A stretch of 55,532 nt of DNA, taken from assembly GCF_000430885.1 (NCBI RefSeq), contig NZ_AUMW01000026.1, positions 1 through 55,532 on the forward strand. Direction: 5' to 3'. Positions 7,667 through 16,461 of this stretch are shown piece after piece. The notes beneath the pieces were generated by a model. It searched no databases. It had not been told where the DNA came from and worked only from the letters and a program-made list of their open reading frames with translations. The position numbers and the translations under genes are program-made. Source of the stretch: Desulfotruncus alcoholivorax DSM 16058 (GTDB taxonomy: Bacteria > Bacillota > Desulfotomaculia > Desulfotomaculales > Desulfallaceae). Every line of letters starts with the position of its first letter. Within the stretch, counting starts at the first letter, position 1.

Positions 7667-7711
7667 GCCTGTCAGCATACATCTGCCAATTGCCTGTTTA
7701 GTTGAATATAA

Positions 7712-7799
7712 GCTCGATGAAGAGCGCAAAAGGGCAATGAAGCCCACACGGCATGTTTAACTGCAGTTTTTTAAACATGTCCTTGTGGGCTTTTTAATT
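7712..7799 (+). promoter_or_regulatory. ANTAR-type dual-hexaloop leader, glutamate synthase leader 2
   Basis: This is a second, complete attenuator on the same transcript. P1 is GCTC-GATGAA-GAGC (7712-7725). P2 is GGGC-AATGAA-GCCC (7732-7745). The P2 3' arm overlaps the 5' arm of a long terminator in which AGCCCACA (7741-7748) pairs with TGTGGGCT (7784-7791) and an inner GGCATGTTTAA arm pairs with TTAAACATGTCC, before a T tract. The spacing and loop identities fit the two-hairpin motif known for EutV-type ANTAR proteins. The first structural gene begins 39 bases after the terminator. Confidence 0.85.
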
Positions 7800-7838
7800 T
7801 CAAAATTAAATTTTATTACTCGAGAGGAAGGAGCAGCC

Positions 7839-8276
7839 ATGGGAAAAATACTGGCCAAGCCTGAAGTATGCATGGGGTGTCACTTGTGTGAAATATGGTG
7901 TGCGGTAGCACATTCAAAATCCAAGCATATTATCAAAGCCTTTAATTATGAAGACAAAAAACCGGAGCCCAGAGTCAGGGTTGAAGAAAAATTGCCTTTG
8001 ACCTTTGCGCTGCAATGCCGGCATTGCAATGAGCCGGACTGTGTTTCCGCATGTATCAGCGGCGCATTAACCAAAAATCCTGAGAGCGGGGCAATCGAAC
8101 ACGACGCGGAAAAATGCGTAGGCTGTTACAGTTGTGTGCTTACCTGCCCCTATGGGAATATTTTTATTGACCACGCACACAAAAAAGTCATTAAATGTGA
8201 CTTATGCGCGGGAATGGAAACCATGTACTGCGTCAGTAAATGCCCGAACCAGGCGCTGGTATACGTAGAAGATTAG
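7839..8276 (+). CDS. 4Fe-4S ferredoxin-type electron transfer subunit of split glutamate synthase
   Basis: This 145-residue polyferredoxin resembles the HycB/DmsB iron-sulfur subunits. Cys groups include CMGCHLCEIWC (about residues 11-21), CRHCNEPDCVSAC, CVGCYSCVLTCPYG and CDLCAGMETMYCVSKCP, enough for three to four [4Fe-4S] clusters. The start ATG 7839 follows GGAAGGAG. It is the first gene of an operon with a flavoprotein and three glutamate synthase domain genes, so it probably passes electrons to the glutamate synthase. The donor is unknown. Confidence 0.85.
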   Translation: MGKILAKPEVCMGCHLCEIWCAVAHSKSKHIIKAFNYEDKKPEPRVRVEEKLPLTFALQCRHCNEPDCVSACISGALTKNPESGAIEHDAEKCVGCYSCVLTCPYGNIFIDHAHKKVIKCDLCAGMETMYCVSKCPNQALVYVED

Positions 8277-8286
8277 GGGTGAGAAA

Positions 8287-9579
8287 ATGGGAAATTATGA
8301 TTATTTAATCATTGGCAATTCAGCCGGGGCAGTGGGTTGCATTGAAGGTCTGAGAAGCATTGATAAAACCGGCAGTATATGGCTGGTTTCCGAGGAAAGC
8401 AATCACGTGTATTCCAGGGCTCTAATTCCCTATTACCTGGCCGGCAAAATTACTATAGATAAAATGTTTTACCGGCCCGCAGAATTTTATGACCGGGCCG
8501 GAGTTACCTTGATAACGGGCCAAAAGGCCGAAGCGCTTGATCCAGAGAAGCAAGAAGTTGTGCTTACCGGAGGAGAGCGCCTGGGTTACGGCAAACTTTT
8601 ACTGGCCACTGGCGGCAAACCAATTTACCCTCCCATTGCGGGACTTGATAAACAGAATATATTTAGTTTTCACAGCTTTAAAGATTTGCTGGGTATCGAA
8701 AAGAAATTGGCATCGGCCCGGCATGCAGTGGTTCTGGGCGGGGGCGTTATCGGGCTGATGGCAGCCGAGGTATTAAAAAAGAAAGGGTTAAAAGTTAGTG
8801 TAGTGGAGTTGGGCGGCAGGGTGCTGGCTCCTGTTATTGACGAAACCGGTTCCATGTTAGTAGAAAAAACGTTTAAAAACGCCGGCGTAGATATTTATTT
8901 AAATAACACGATCCAGGAAGTGCACGGAGAGGAATCTGTTGAAGGTGTAACCCTCAGGGACGGCACAAACATACCCTGCGACTTGCTGATTGTCGGCGTA
9001 GGCGTAATCCCCAGAGTTGAACTGGCAGAAAGCTCTGGAATTGAAATTAACAGGGGCATTGTGGTGAATAAAAAGATGCAGACCTCCGCTCCCAACGTAT
9101 ACGCCTGCGGGGACTGCGCTTCCAACTTTAATTTCGTTACCGGACAAGCCCAACCACTGCCGCTATGGCCCAATGCTTACACCGGGGGCAGGATTGCGGC
9201 CTTCAATATGGCCGGCATAGAAAGAGAATATACAGTTGGCACAAGCATGAACGCAATGCACTTTTTTGACCTGAATTTGATTAATGCGGGTCTTAACGTA
9301 ACAGGCGAAACCACGGGCGATTTTAGAGTTTTGCAAAAATTAGACGCTAACAAAGATATCTACCTGAAATTTGTTTTAAATAATAAGGGCGTTATTCAGG
9401 GATACATTTTAATTGGTCAAATAAACAGGGCGGGTATATTCTTAAACCTGATGCGCAAGAAAATCGACGTGCGAAGTTTTGAGCAAGAACTGCTGTCCGG
9501 TGATTTCGGATACGCCAATTTGCCTGACGAGCTCAGATGGCAGTTACTAAGAGAAGATGTAATTTTAGGGGTGGTATAA
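8287..9579 (+). CDS. FAD/NAD(P)-dependent oxidoreductase of split glutamate synthase
   Basis: This 430-residue pyridine-nucleotide-disulfide-type flavoprotein has an N-terminal FAD-binding segment YLIIGNSAGAVGCIEGL, an NAD(P)-binding segment VVLGGGVIGLMAAEVLKKKGLKVS at about residue 150, and the second FAD motif VYACGDCA. It lacks a redox-active CxxxxC disulfide, as in NADH-dependent rubredoxin or nitrite reductase flavoproteins. It lies between the polyferredoxin and the amidotransferase gene, whose start overlaps its stop (TAATG). The probable role is to feed NAD(P)H electrons into the glutamate synthase. The usual GltD-type small subunit is absent from this operon. Confidence 0.85.
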   Translation: MGNYDYLIIGNSAGAVGCIEGLRSIDKTGSIWLVSEESNHVYSRALIPYYLAGKITIDKMFYRPAEFYDRAGVTLITGQKAEALDPEKQEVVLTGGERLGYGKLLLATGGKPIYPPIAGLDKQNIFSFHSFKDLLGIEKKLASARHAVVLGGGVIGLMAAEVLKKKGLKVSVVELGGRVLAPVIDETGSMLVEKTFKNAGVDIYLNNTIQEVHGEESVEGVTLRDGTNIPCDLLIVGVGVIPRVELAESSGIEINRGIVVNKKMQTSAPNVYACGDCASNFNFVTGQAQPLPLWPNAYTGGRIAAFNMAGIEREYTVGTSMNAMHFFDLNLINAGLNVTGETTGDFRVLQKLDANKDIYLKFVLNNKGVIQGYILIGQINRAGIFLNLMRKKIDVRSFEQELLSGDFGYANLPDELRWQLLREDVILGVV

Positions 9580-10724
9580 TGCTGGTTCAAAAACATTTCG
9601 AGAGTGATAGGTTTATACCCGATAAAGAAATGGATGCCTGCGGGCTTTTCGGTGTAATGAACACCAAGGGCGAAAAATTTGGCGGCAGTATGGCCATCAA
9701 CGCCATTAAAAACATGAAAGTGCGGGGCAGCGGGCTGGGCGGGGGGTTTGCCATTTACGGCCTTTACCCGGAATATAAGGAATATTACGCGCTGCACATC
9801 ATGTACCAAAATAAAAATCTGGATGCCAAGCGCAGGGTCGAAGCTTTCTTAAAGGAACATTTTTACGTCGTTTATGACGAGGAAATACCCACCAATCCCG
9901 ACGTGGCTTTATTTTTCCCGCCTATTGTATGGAGATATTATGTTGCACCGCAAAAGAAAAGTGAAGACCAGGCCATACCGGATGATGAGTACGTGGTAAC
10001 AAGGGTAATGTATTTAAATACAAACGTGGATGATGCTTATGTCTTTTCTTCCGGCAAAGATGTAGGAGTTTTTAAAGGTGTCGGTTTTCCTGAAGAGATC
10101 GCGGATTATTTCATGCTGGATAAATTATACCAGGGCTATATTTGGACCGTTCACAGCAGGTTCCCAACCAATACCCCGGGCTGGTGGGGCGGTGCGCACC
10201 CGTTCAATATATTGGACTGGACCGTTGTGCACAATGGTGAAATATCCTCTTACGGGACCAATAGAAGATATCTGGAAATGCATAACTATTACTGCACCCT
10301 GCATACCGACACCGAAGTGCTGGCTTACGCTGTTGACCTGCTTATGCGCAGGCAAAATTTGCCTATAGAAATAGTCAGTAAAATATTTGCTCCGCCCATG
10401 TGGGATGCAATTGAGCAGATGAACGAAAACGATAAAAAATTATTTACCGCTTTACGCATGACTTACGCGCCACTGCTAATGAACGGGCCTTTTACTGTGA
10501 TTATCGCCCACCATAATGAGATGATCGGGCTAACCGACAGGATCAGGCTAAGGCCGATAACGGCGGGCGCCAAGGGTGATTTTGTATTTCTCTCTTCCGA
10601 GGAGGCTTCCATCAGAGCTGTTTGCCCGGATTTGGAGATAGCCTGGACGCCACCCGGCGGCGAACCGGTTGTGGTCAGAATGAACTCGCAGGACCACCTG
10701 CTAAGTGTAAAAAAATCGATTTGA
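9579..10724 (+). CDS. Glutamate synthase, glutamine amidotransferase domain (GltB1, archaeal type)
   Basis: This 381-residue class II amidotransferase releases ammonia from glutamine. The catalytic Cys appears as Cys21 in MDACGLFGVM, so activity needs removal of a 20-residue propeptide, as known for glutamate synthases. Other family segments are HSRFPTNTPGWWGGAHPFN, VHNGEISSYGTNRRYLE and HTDTEVLAYAVDLL. The start ATG 9579 overlaps the preceding stop. The next two genes provide the FMN domain and the GXGXG domain, so together they reconstitute GltB as in archaea, where the three domains are separate. Confidence 0.9.
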   Translation: MLVQKHFESDRFIPDKEMDACGLFGVMNTKGEKFGGSMAINAIKNMKVRGSGLGGGFAIYGLYPEYKEYYALHIMYQNKNLDAKRRVEAFLKEHFYVVYDEEIPTNPDVALFFPPIVWRYYVAPQKKSEDQAIPDDEYVVTRVMYLNTNVDDAYVFSSGKDVGVFKGVGFPEEIADYFMLDKLYQGYIWTVHSRFPTNTPGWWGGAHPFNILDWTVVHNGEISSYGTNRRYLEMHNYYCTLHTDTEVLAYAVDLLMRRQNLPIEIVSKIFAPPMWDAIEQMNENDKKLFTALRMTYAPLLMNGPFTVIIAHHNEMIGLTDRIRLRPITAGAKGDFVFLSSEEASIRAVCPDLEIAWTPPGGEPVVVRMNSQDHLLSVKKSI

Positions 10725-10736
10725 GGGTGATAAATC

Positions 10737-12251
10737 ATGTATTCATACCTTTTACCTGAATTTACCATCGAAAGATCGGAAGATAAATGTATCCGCTGCC
10801 GGGTTTGCGAAAGACAGTGTGCCAACAAAGTTCATGAATACGACGAAGATTTAAATAAAATTTTTTCGTCAAACGAGCTATGCGTTGGCTGCCAGCGTTG
10901 CGTGGCCCTTTGTCCCACTAACGCACTTTATGTACACCCGCGCGTATATGATTACCGGCCCAACAGCAGTTGGACCAGAGATAAAGTGCAAAATCTCAAA
11001 AAGCAGGCTGAGACCGGCGGGGTAATACTTACCGGCAGCGGCAATGACAAACCCTACCGGATTTACTGGGACCACCTGGTGCTTAATGCCTCGCAGGTTA
11101 CCAACCCTTCCATTGACCCTTTAAGGGAACCGATGGAACTGAAGACATTTCTTGGCCGCAAGCCGGACACGCTTGAAATCACCTTTGAGGAAGGTAAAGC
11201 CAGCCTTAAATCCCAGCTAAACCCCAACGTGCCCATTAAAACACCGCTGGTATTTTCTGCTATGTCTTACGGGGCCATCAGTTACCAGGCGTATAAATCG
11301 CTTGCCATGGCCGCCAAGGAATTTGGGACTCTGTTTAATACTGGCGAGGGCGGCTTGCCGGAGCACATGCGCGAGGAATTCGGGGGCAATGCCATAGTTC
11401 AGTGCGCAAGCGGCAGGTTCGGGGTTGATTCGGACTATCTGAACAGCGCACAGATTATTGAAATTAAAATCGGACAGGGAGCGAAACCCGGCATTGGCGG
11501 GCACCTGCCCGGCGAAAAAGTTTCAGCTAATATTGCTGAGACCAGGATGATCCCGATGGGCACCGATGCATTATCACCCGCGCCGCAGCATGATATTTAT
11601 TCAATTGAAGACCTTTCCATGCTTATATACGCGCTTAAAGAAGCCACCAATTACGAAAAACCTGTCTCGGTTAAAATTGCCGCTGTTCATAATGTGGCTG
11701 CCATTGCTTCCGGTATCGTCAGGGCGGGCGCTGATATTGTGGCTATTGACGGTATCAGAGGGGGAACTGGTGCAGCTCCGCTCGCCACGAGGGATAATGT
11801 GGGCATACCGATGGAACTGGCGCTGGCTGCAGTTGATAAAAGGCTCCGGGAAGAGGGTATCAGGCACAAATGCTCGGTGCTGGCTGCTGGAGGAATCAGG
11901 TGTTCCGCCGACGCCATAAAAGCCATCGCGCTGGGTGCCGACGCTGTATATATAGGAACAGCGGCACTGGTTGCCATGGGCTGCACCCTCTGCCATAAGT
12001 GTTATACGGGAAAATGCAATTGGGGTATTTGCACCCAGGATCCTTTTTTAACAAAGAGGCTTAACCCGGAAATCACCAGTCAAAAACTAGTTAATTTATT
12101 AAAAGGCTGGAGTCATGAGATACAGGAAATGCTGGGCGGAATGGGTATCAATGCTATTGAAAGCCTGCGCGGCAACAGGGAACACCTGCGTGGCGTGGGT
12201 CTGGAAGAATGGGAACTCAATGTTCTGGGAGTAAAGGGAGCAGGGGAGTGA
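10737..12251 (+). CDS. Glutamate synthase, FMN-binding catalytic domain with N-terminal ferredoxin (GltB2)
   Basis: This 504-residue protein makes glutamate from 2-oxoglutarate and channelled ammonia. The N-terminus carries two [4Fe-4S] motifs, CIRCRVCERQC and CVGCQRCVALCP. The FMN barrel shows HDIYSIEDL, VSVKIAAVHNVAAIASGIVRAGAD-type strands and GIRGGTGAAPLATRDNVG. A [3Fe-4S]-type Cys group CTLCHKCYTGKCNWGIC lies at about residues 417-431. This arrangement is the archaeal-type glutamate synthase core. The start ATG 10737 follows GAGGGTGA, and the stop overlaps a possible GTG start of the next gene. Confidence 0.92.
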   Translation: MYSYLLPEFTIERSEDKCIRCRVCERQCANKVHEYDEDLNKIFSSNELCVGCQRCVALCPTNALYVHPRVYDYRPNSSWTRDKVQNLKKQAETGGVILTGSGNDKPYRIYWDHLVLNASQVTNPSIDPLREPMELKTFLGRKPDTLEITFEEGKASLKSQLNPNVPIKTPLVFSAMSYGAISYQAYKSLAMAAKEFGTLFNTGEGGLPEHMREEFGGNAIVQCASGRFGVDSDYLNSAQIIEIKIGQGAKPGIGGHLPGEKVSANIAETRMIPMGTDALSPAPQHDIYSIEDLSMLIYALKEATNYEKPVSVKIAAVHNVAAIASGIVRAGADIVAIDGIRGGTGAAPLATRDNVGIPMELALAAVDKRLREEGIRHKCSVLAAGGIRCSADAIKAIALGADAVYIGTAALVAMGCTLCHKCYTGKCNWGICTQDPFLTKRLNPEITSQKLVNLLKGWSHEIQEMLGGMGINAIESLRGNREHLRGVGLEEWELNVLGVKGAGE

Positions 12252-12256
12252 GCCGA

Positions 12257-13111
12257 ATGAATGGTTTGAATGTTAAATTTGGTTATAGGGATAATTTTTT
12301 AGGCGATATTCGTCCGGTTGATGAGCTAATTGCGGAATATACCGTGCTGGACGGCGGCAAAGCTGTCATAAACGCCGGTGCCATGAAACATAAAGAGGTT
12401 AACGATGTTCTCAGGGAAGTTGCATTGCGGGGCGCTTTTGAAATCACCGTCAACAATGTTTACGGGCAAAGGTATATCGGCACCAGATTGGTGCTTCCCC
12501 GGGAATACAAGCCCGTTAAAATAGTTATTAACAACTTTCCCGGCAATGACCTGGGGATGTTTTTAAAAGGCCATCAAATTATTGTCAACGGCAACGCCCA
12601 GGACGGCGTAGGAAATACCATGGATGACGGGGAAATAATTGTTCACGGCCGGGCCGGCGACGTGGTTGCCATGTCCGTGCGGGGCGGCAAAGTCTTTATC
12701 AGGGACAACGTTGGTTACAGAGCGGCCATTCACATGAAGCAGTATAAAGAAAAATTGCCCGTTCTTGTTGTCGGCGGAACCGCACAGGACTTTTTAGGTG
12801 AATATATGGCCGGTGGAATAGTAATGTTGCTGGGTTTAAATTTGAGGGAAAGCGAGCCGCACCGTGCCAACTATATAGGAACAGGCATGCACGGGGGCGT
12901 AATATACCTGCGCGGTACTGTTGAACAACATCAACTCGGCAAAGAAGTAGGGGTACGCAACCTCGATGACGCAGACCGTGAAATTGTGGCCACCTATGTT
13001 AAGAAATACTGTGAACATTTTGGAGGCAACGCCGAAGAAATTTTGAAAGGTAATTTTATTAAGTTGTTACCGGTCTCCCTTCGCCCCTATGGGAAAATAT
13101 ACGCGTACTAG
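12257..13111 (+). CDS. Glutamate synthase, GXGXG domain (GltB3)
   Basis: This 284-residue right-handed beta-helix domain corresponds to the C-terminal part of GltB. It has repeated Gly-rich turns such as GHQIIVNGNAQDGVGNTM, GEIIVHGRAGDVV and GGTAQDFLGEYMAGGIVMLLG. It gives structural support and helps shape the ammonia tunnel. ATG 12257 is favoured because AGGGGA (12242-12247) lies nine bases upstream. A GTG at 12248 that overlaps the previous stop (GTGA) is an alternative. It ends a few bases before the inverted copy of the 55-bp palindromic repeat. Confidence 0.9.
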   Translation: MNGLNVKFGYRDNFLGDIRPVDELIAEYTVLDGGKAVINAGAMKHKEVNDVLREVALRGAFEITVNNVYGQRYIGTRLVLPREYKPVKIVINNFPGNDLGMFLKGHQIIVNGNAQDGVGNTMDDGEIIVHGRAGDVVAMSVRGGKVFIRDNVGYRAAIHMKQYKEKLPVLVVGGTAQDFLGEYMAGGIVMLLGLNLRESEPHRANYIGTGMHGGVIYLRGTVEQHQLGKEVGVRNLDDADREIVATYVKKYCEHFGGNAEEILKGNFIKLLPVSLRPYGKIYAY

Positions 13112-13117
13112 AGGAAT

Positions 13118-13172
13118 GGGGACACACCTCTTCTTTGGGGTCATGGCTCTAGGGTCGGAGGTATGTCCCCAA
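13118..13172 (-). repeat. 55-bp palindromic (REP-like) repeat, copy B, inverted
   Basis: The reverse complement of this segment matches 5900-5954 at 53 of 55 positions. It sits exactly between the convergent ends of the glutamate synthase operon and asnB, where its hairpin could act as a two-way terminator; a T tract follows on the plus strand (CTTTTTT near 13180). Copies A and B are inverted and enclose about 7.2 kb. Confidence 0.8.
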
Positions 13173-13182
13173 CAGTTCTTTT

Positions 13183-15027
13183 TTAAACTATGCTTACTTT
13201 GTATTCCCTCAACCACGCATCTACCTGGATCAGATATGCAAATAACTGTGCATCGGTCATTAGCTGGCCGTAAAAAGGTTTATTTAAATTGCTCCCTTCG
13301 CGGGCAGTTAATTTACGCAATGTCTCAATATTAACCAGCCTTCTCAGCGGCGAATCATGATCTTCCAATATTTCCAGCACAACGCTGCGAACAGCACTTA
13401 AATAATTTGGGTTATGGGTTTTGGGATAAGGGCTTTTCTTTCTCGTTAGAACTTCCTGAGGTAAAACTCCTTTCATTGCCCTGCGCAGAATACCCTTTTC
13501 CATCTGATCACAGGTTTTCATTGACCAGGGAATATTCCAAACATATTCAACAAGACGGTGGTCACAAAACGGAACTCTCACCTCAAGTCCCACGGCCATA
13601 CTCATTCTGTCCTTACGGTCCAATAGCGTTTGCATGAACCAATGCATGGTAAGGTATCCAATCTCACGGATACGCTCATTACGAGCATCCTCACCGGGCA
13701 GGCGGGGCACTTCATCCAGGGTTTCCATATAGCGACGGTAAATGTAATCTTCAGGTTTTACAATTTCAATAATTTCGGGTGCAATTAAACTTATCCGCAA
13801 GTCAAAGTTTGCCATCCAGGGAAAAGTGTCAAGAGATACCAGTTCCGGCCTGTTGAACCACGGGTAACCGCCGAAAATCTCGTCAGCGCATTCCCCGGAT
13901 AGGGCAACAGTCGCCTCTTGCTTGATAGCCCGTGAAAACAAATACAGTGAAGCATCTACATCAGCCATGCCCGGCAAATCCCTGGCCCTGACTGCCGTCG
14001 AGAGTGCATCCACCAGCTCCGGAGTATCAATCATGACGTTATGGTGGACTGTGCCTAAATAATTAGAAACCAGTTGCACCCAATGCATATCTGAATCAGG
14101 CTGGTAAAGTGTTGGCTTAAAGTTTTTGTCGTTGTCAATGTAATCAATTGACCACGAATGTAAAGAAGGCTTCCCTTCATTATTAAAACCCTCGACTGCA
14201 TAAGCCGTAATCGCGCTGGAATCAATACCACCGGACAACAAGGTGCAAACGGGAACGTCAGCAACCAATTGCCGGATAACTGTATCCTGAATAAGTTCCC
14301 GCACTTTTTCAGTGGTTGTATCAAGATCATCCTCATGAGGCCTGCTGGCCAGTTTCCAGTAAGGCCAAATTTTAAGGCCATTATGGTCGAAAACCAGGCA
14401 ATGAGCTGGTTTTAATTCTGCGATCCTTTTAAATACACCATGCCCCGGAGTTCGACCGGGGGACATGAACAAAGCTTCCGCTAAACCTTCAGCATCAAGT
14501 TCAGGCTTGATCTCAGGATTGGCAAGTAATGCTTTTAATTCCGAGGCAAATATTAATGAGTTATGGCGATAAGTATAAAAAAGCGGTTTAACTCCAATTC
14601 GATCACGGGCCAGGAAAAGCCTTTGTTCTTTTTCGTTCCATATACCAAAAGCATAGATGCCATTAAGTTTATTTACACAACTTTCACCCCACTCGATATA
14701 GGAGACAAGTAAAACTTCCGTATCGGAGTGCCCTGAAAATGAATACCCTTTTAATTCCAATTCCCTTCTTATATCAGATGTATTGTATAACTCTCCATTA
14801 TAAGTTATTACATACTGGTTTTCCCCACGGCTACGAACCATTGGCTGGGCTCCACCTTCAGGATCAACCACGATAAGCCTCCGGTGGGCAAAAGCAGCAT
14901 GTTGTGATAGCCACATACCAGAAGCATCAGGCCCCCTGTTGGCCAACGTGTCGCTCATTGTTGCCAGGACGGTACGTTTAAAAGACAAGTCCTGATCCCA
15001 GTCAACCCATCCTGTTACACCGCACAT
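13183..15027 (-). CDS. asnB: Asparagine synthase (glutamine-hydrolysing)
   Basis: This 614-residue enzyme converts aspartate to asparagine with glutamine and ATP. It starts MCGVTGWVDW, so Cys2 is the glutaminase nucleophile once Met is removed. The N-terminal class II domain shows RGPDASG and YNGELYNTSDIRRELE. The synthetase domain carries the PP-loop SGGIDSS at residues 265-271 and the GECADEIFGGYPWF segment. ATG 15027 was chosen because Cys2 is required and GGGAGGG lies just upstream; a longer frame is only leader RNA. Its 5' leader contains the two-hairpin ANTAR motif, which places it with the nitrogen-assimilation genes. Confidence 0.93.
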   Translation of the reverse strand: MCGVTGWVDWDQDLSFKRTVLATMSDTLANRGPDASGMWLSQHAAFAHRRLIVVDPEGGAQPMVRSRGENQYVITYNGELYNTSDIRRELELKGYSFSGHSDTEVLLVSYIEWGESCVNKLNGIYAFGIWNEKEQRLFLARDRIGVKPLFYTYRHNSLIFASELKALLANPEIKPELDAEGLAEALFMSPGRTPGHGVFKRIAELKPAHCLVFDHNGLKIWPYWKLASRPHEDDLDTTTEKVRELIQDTVIRQLVADVPVCTLLSGGIDSSAITAYAVEGFNNEGKPSLHSWSIDYIDNDKNFKPTLYQPDSDMHWVQLVSNYLGTVHHNVMIDTPELVDALSTAVRARDLPGMADVDASLYLFSRAIKQEATVALSGECADEIFGGYPWFNRPELVSLDTFPWMANFDLRISLIAPEIIEIVKPEDYIYRRYMETLDEVPRLPGEDARNERIREIGYLTMHWFMQTLLDRKDRMSMAVGLEVRVPFCDHRLVEYVWNIPWSMKTCDQMEKGILRRAMKGVLPQEVLTRKKSPYPKTHNPNYLSAVRSVVLEILEDHDSPLRRLVNIETLRKLTAREGSNLNKPFYGQLMTDAQLFAYLIQVDAWLREYKVSIV

Positions 15028-15069
15028 TATTTCTTTCCCTCCCGACAGCGTTTGATAGCTTGTTTTAAA

Positions 15070-15139
15070 TAAATAAAAATCGCCCGCCCTATCCAGGCAG
15101 GCGACATTGCCATTAAAGAAGGCGCCCTGTTGCGCCCCC
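15070..15139 (-). promoter_or_regulatory. ANTAR-type dual-hexaloop leader of asnB
   Basis: Read on the minus strand. P1 is an eight-bp stem (15139-15132 with 15125-15118) closing the hexaloop AACAGG. P2 is GGC-AATGTC-GCC (15111-15100), a short stem with A1 and G4 in the loop. The P2 3' arm overlaps a terminator in which TCGCCTGCCT (15104-15095) pairs with AGGGCGGGCGA (15090-15080), followed by TTTTTATTT. The P2 stem is the weakest of the set. Just upstream CCTGTTTC / GAAACAGG (15143-15150 and 15167-15174) forms another hairpin. Confidence 0.72.
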
Positions 15140-15308
15140 AAACCTGTTTCTTTACTATATGCATCAGAAACAGGAAAATCTATATTAAAATTGTAGTAAA
15201 AAATGGAACATAACTATCTCTTCATAATTAAATATAATAAGATAAGTTTTCTGTATTTATCCGGCTGTCTTAAGGTTATTATCCATATTACCCCTTAAAA
15301 TGAAAATA

Positions 15309-15830
15309 TTAGATTTTTTTAATTTTATGTTGACTAACCATTAAATAACTGAAAACCAGCATTATAAAAGCTGTGGAATGTGGATGCACAGTATATTCTG
15401 ACTGATAAATTAAGCTGATTGCCACTAAACAACCTGCAATTGTTATGGGCAGTCCGGTATAAACATTATTCATATGAGATACATTGTACCGCGATAGTCT
15501 ATACCAACCACAGGTGATAAAAATAATTGATATAATATAGCCCGAAATTTTAAAAGTTGAAAGTGGAAATAACAGCGCAATAATTGAAGGTGCCAGACCA
15601 AAAGTAACAATATCCGCAAGGGAATCCATTTCCTTGCCAAGTTTGCTTACAACATTTAATTTTCTGGCAACAATTCCGTCATACCGGTCAAAAACTGCGC
15701 CGAATATAACCATTAGTGAAGCGAGGAAAAAATAATCTTTAGCAGCTAAAATTATAGCTACCACACCCATTATCATATTGCAACAGGACAAAACATTAGG
15801 TAAGTAGTTCCTTAGATCATTTTTATCAAT
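15309..15830 (-). CDS. pssA: CDP-diacylglycerol-serine O-phosphatidyltransferase
   Basis: This membrane enzyme makes phosphatidylserine from CDP-diacylglycerol and serine. The CDP-alcohol phosphotransferase motif is seen in YDGIVARKLNVVSKLGKEMD followed by SLAD, with the D-G-x2-A-R-x8-G-x3-D-x3-D pattern. The conserved N-terminal segment LRNYLPNVLSCCNMIMG lies upstream of the first usual start (TTG 15791) and has no ATG, GTG or TTG before it. The best start is ATT 15830, seven bases after AAGGA and overlapping the psd stop, giving 173 residues. The next gene in the pathway, psd, lies directly upstream. Confidence 0.85.
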   Translation of the reverse strand: MDKNDLRNYLPNVLSCCNMIMGVVAIILAAKDYFFLASLMVIFGAVFDRYDGIVARKLNVVSKLGKEMDSLADIVTFGLAPSIIALLFPLSTFKISGYIISIIFITCGWYRLSRYNVSHMNNVYTGLPITIAGCLVAISLIYQSEYTVHPHSTAFIMLVFSYLMVSQHKIKKI

Positions 15831-16461
15831 AGTTTTTATCCTTAATCACCCCCAGTACAGTTTTTCCAGCTATAACAGTATCTCCTTCCTTGACCAAAAT
15901 TTTTACATTGTCAGGAAAGTCAATTTCAGTGCAAGATCCAAATTTTATCATCCCAAATATTTCCCCTTGAAGGACAGAATCACCTTTTTTCCTGTAACAA
16001 ACTATTCTTCGAGCAATAAATCCAGTAATTTGGTGAACAAGTACCTTAATCTTTTTGTTTTCTATGCCAATGGTATTTCTTTCGTTTAATTCAGAGGCAT
16101 GACTTTTAAAAGCGGGGAAATACCTGCCCGGCCTGTAAGAGGTATAGGTGATTATTCCTTTTATTGGACTTCTGTTTATATGGACATTAAATAAAGATAA
16201 AAAAATACTAACCTTTACAGCATTTCCATCTATAAAAGTATCTTCTCTGAAAGGAATAATTCTTTGGATTTTGCCATCGGCGGGTGATAAAATGTACCTG
16301 TCATCAGAAATGATTAGACGTTTAGGATTGCGGAAAAAAAATAAGACGAATGCTAGCAATACTAGAAAGATATAAAATAATATGCTGCTGAAAAAATAGC
16401 TTAAAAACATCAATACAGATAAGATAATACAGTAAGATATTGCTTCTTTAGCCAGACGCAT
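15826..16461 (-). CDS. psd: Phosphatidylserine decarboxylase, short (archaeal-type) form
   Basis: This 211-residue enzyme converts phosphatidylserine to phosphatidylethanolamine. The N-terminus has a hydrophobic anchor (about residues 9-45). The core shows FFRNPKR, LSPADGKIQRI and FLSLFNVHINRSPIKG, and near the C-terminus GMIKFGSCTEID, where the Ser after Gly becomes the pyruvoyl group after self-cleavage. ATG 16461 is chosen over an upstream extension because GGAG is well spaced. It overlaps pssA, forming a two-gene phosphatidylethanolamine operon. A possible promoter lies upstream (TTCCAG, 17 bases, TATAAT on the minus strand near 16490-16515). Confidence 0.9.
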   Translation of the reverse strand: MRLAKEAISYCIILSVLMFLSYFFSSILFYIFLVLLAFVLFFFRNPKRLIISDDRYILSPADGKIQRIIPFREDTFIDGNAVKVSIFLSLFNVHINRSPIKGIITYTSYRPGRYFPAFKSHASELNERNTIGIENKKIKVLVHQITGFIARRIVCYRKKGDSVLQGEIFGMIKFGSCTEIDFPDNVKILVKEGDTVIAGKTVLGVIKDKNY

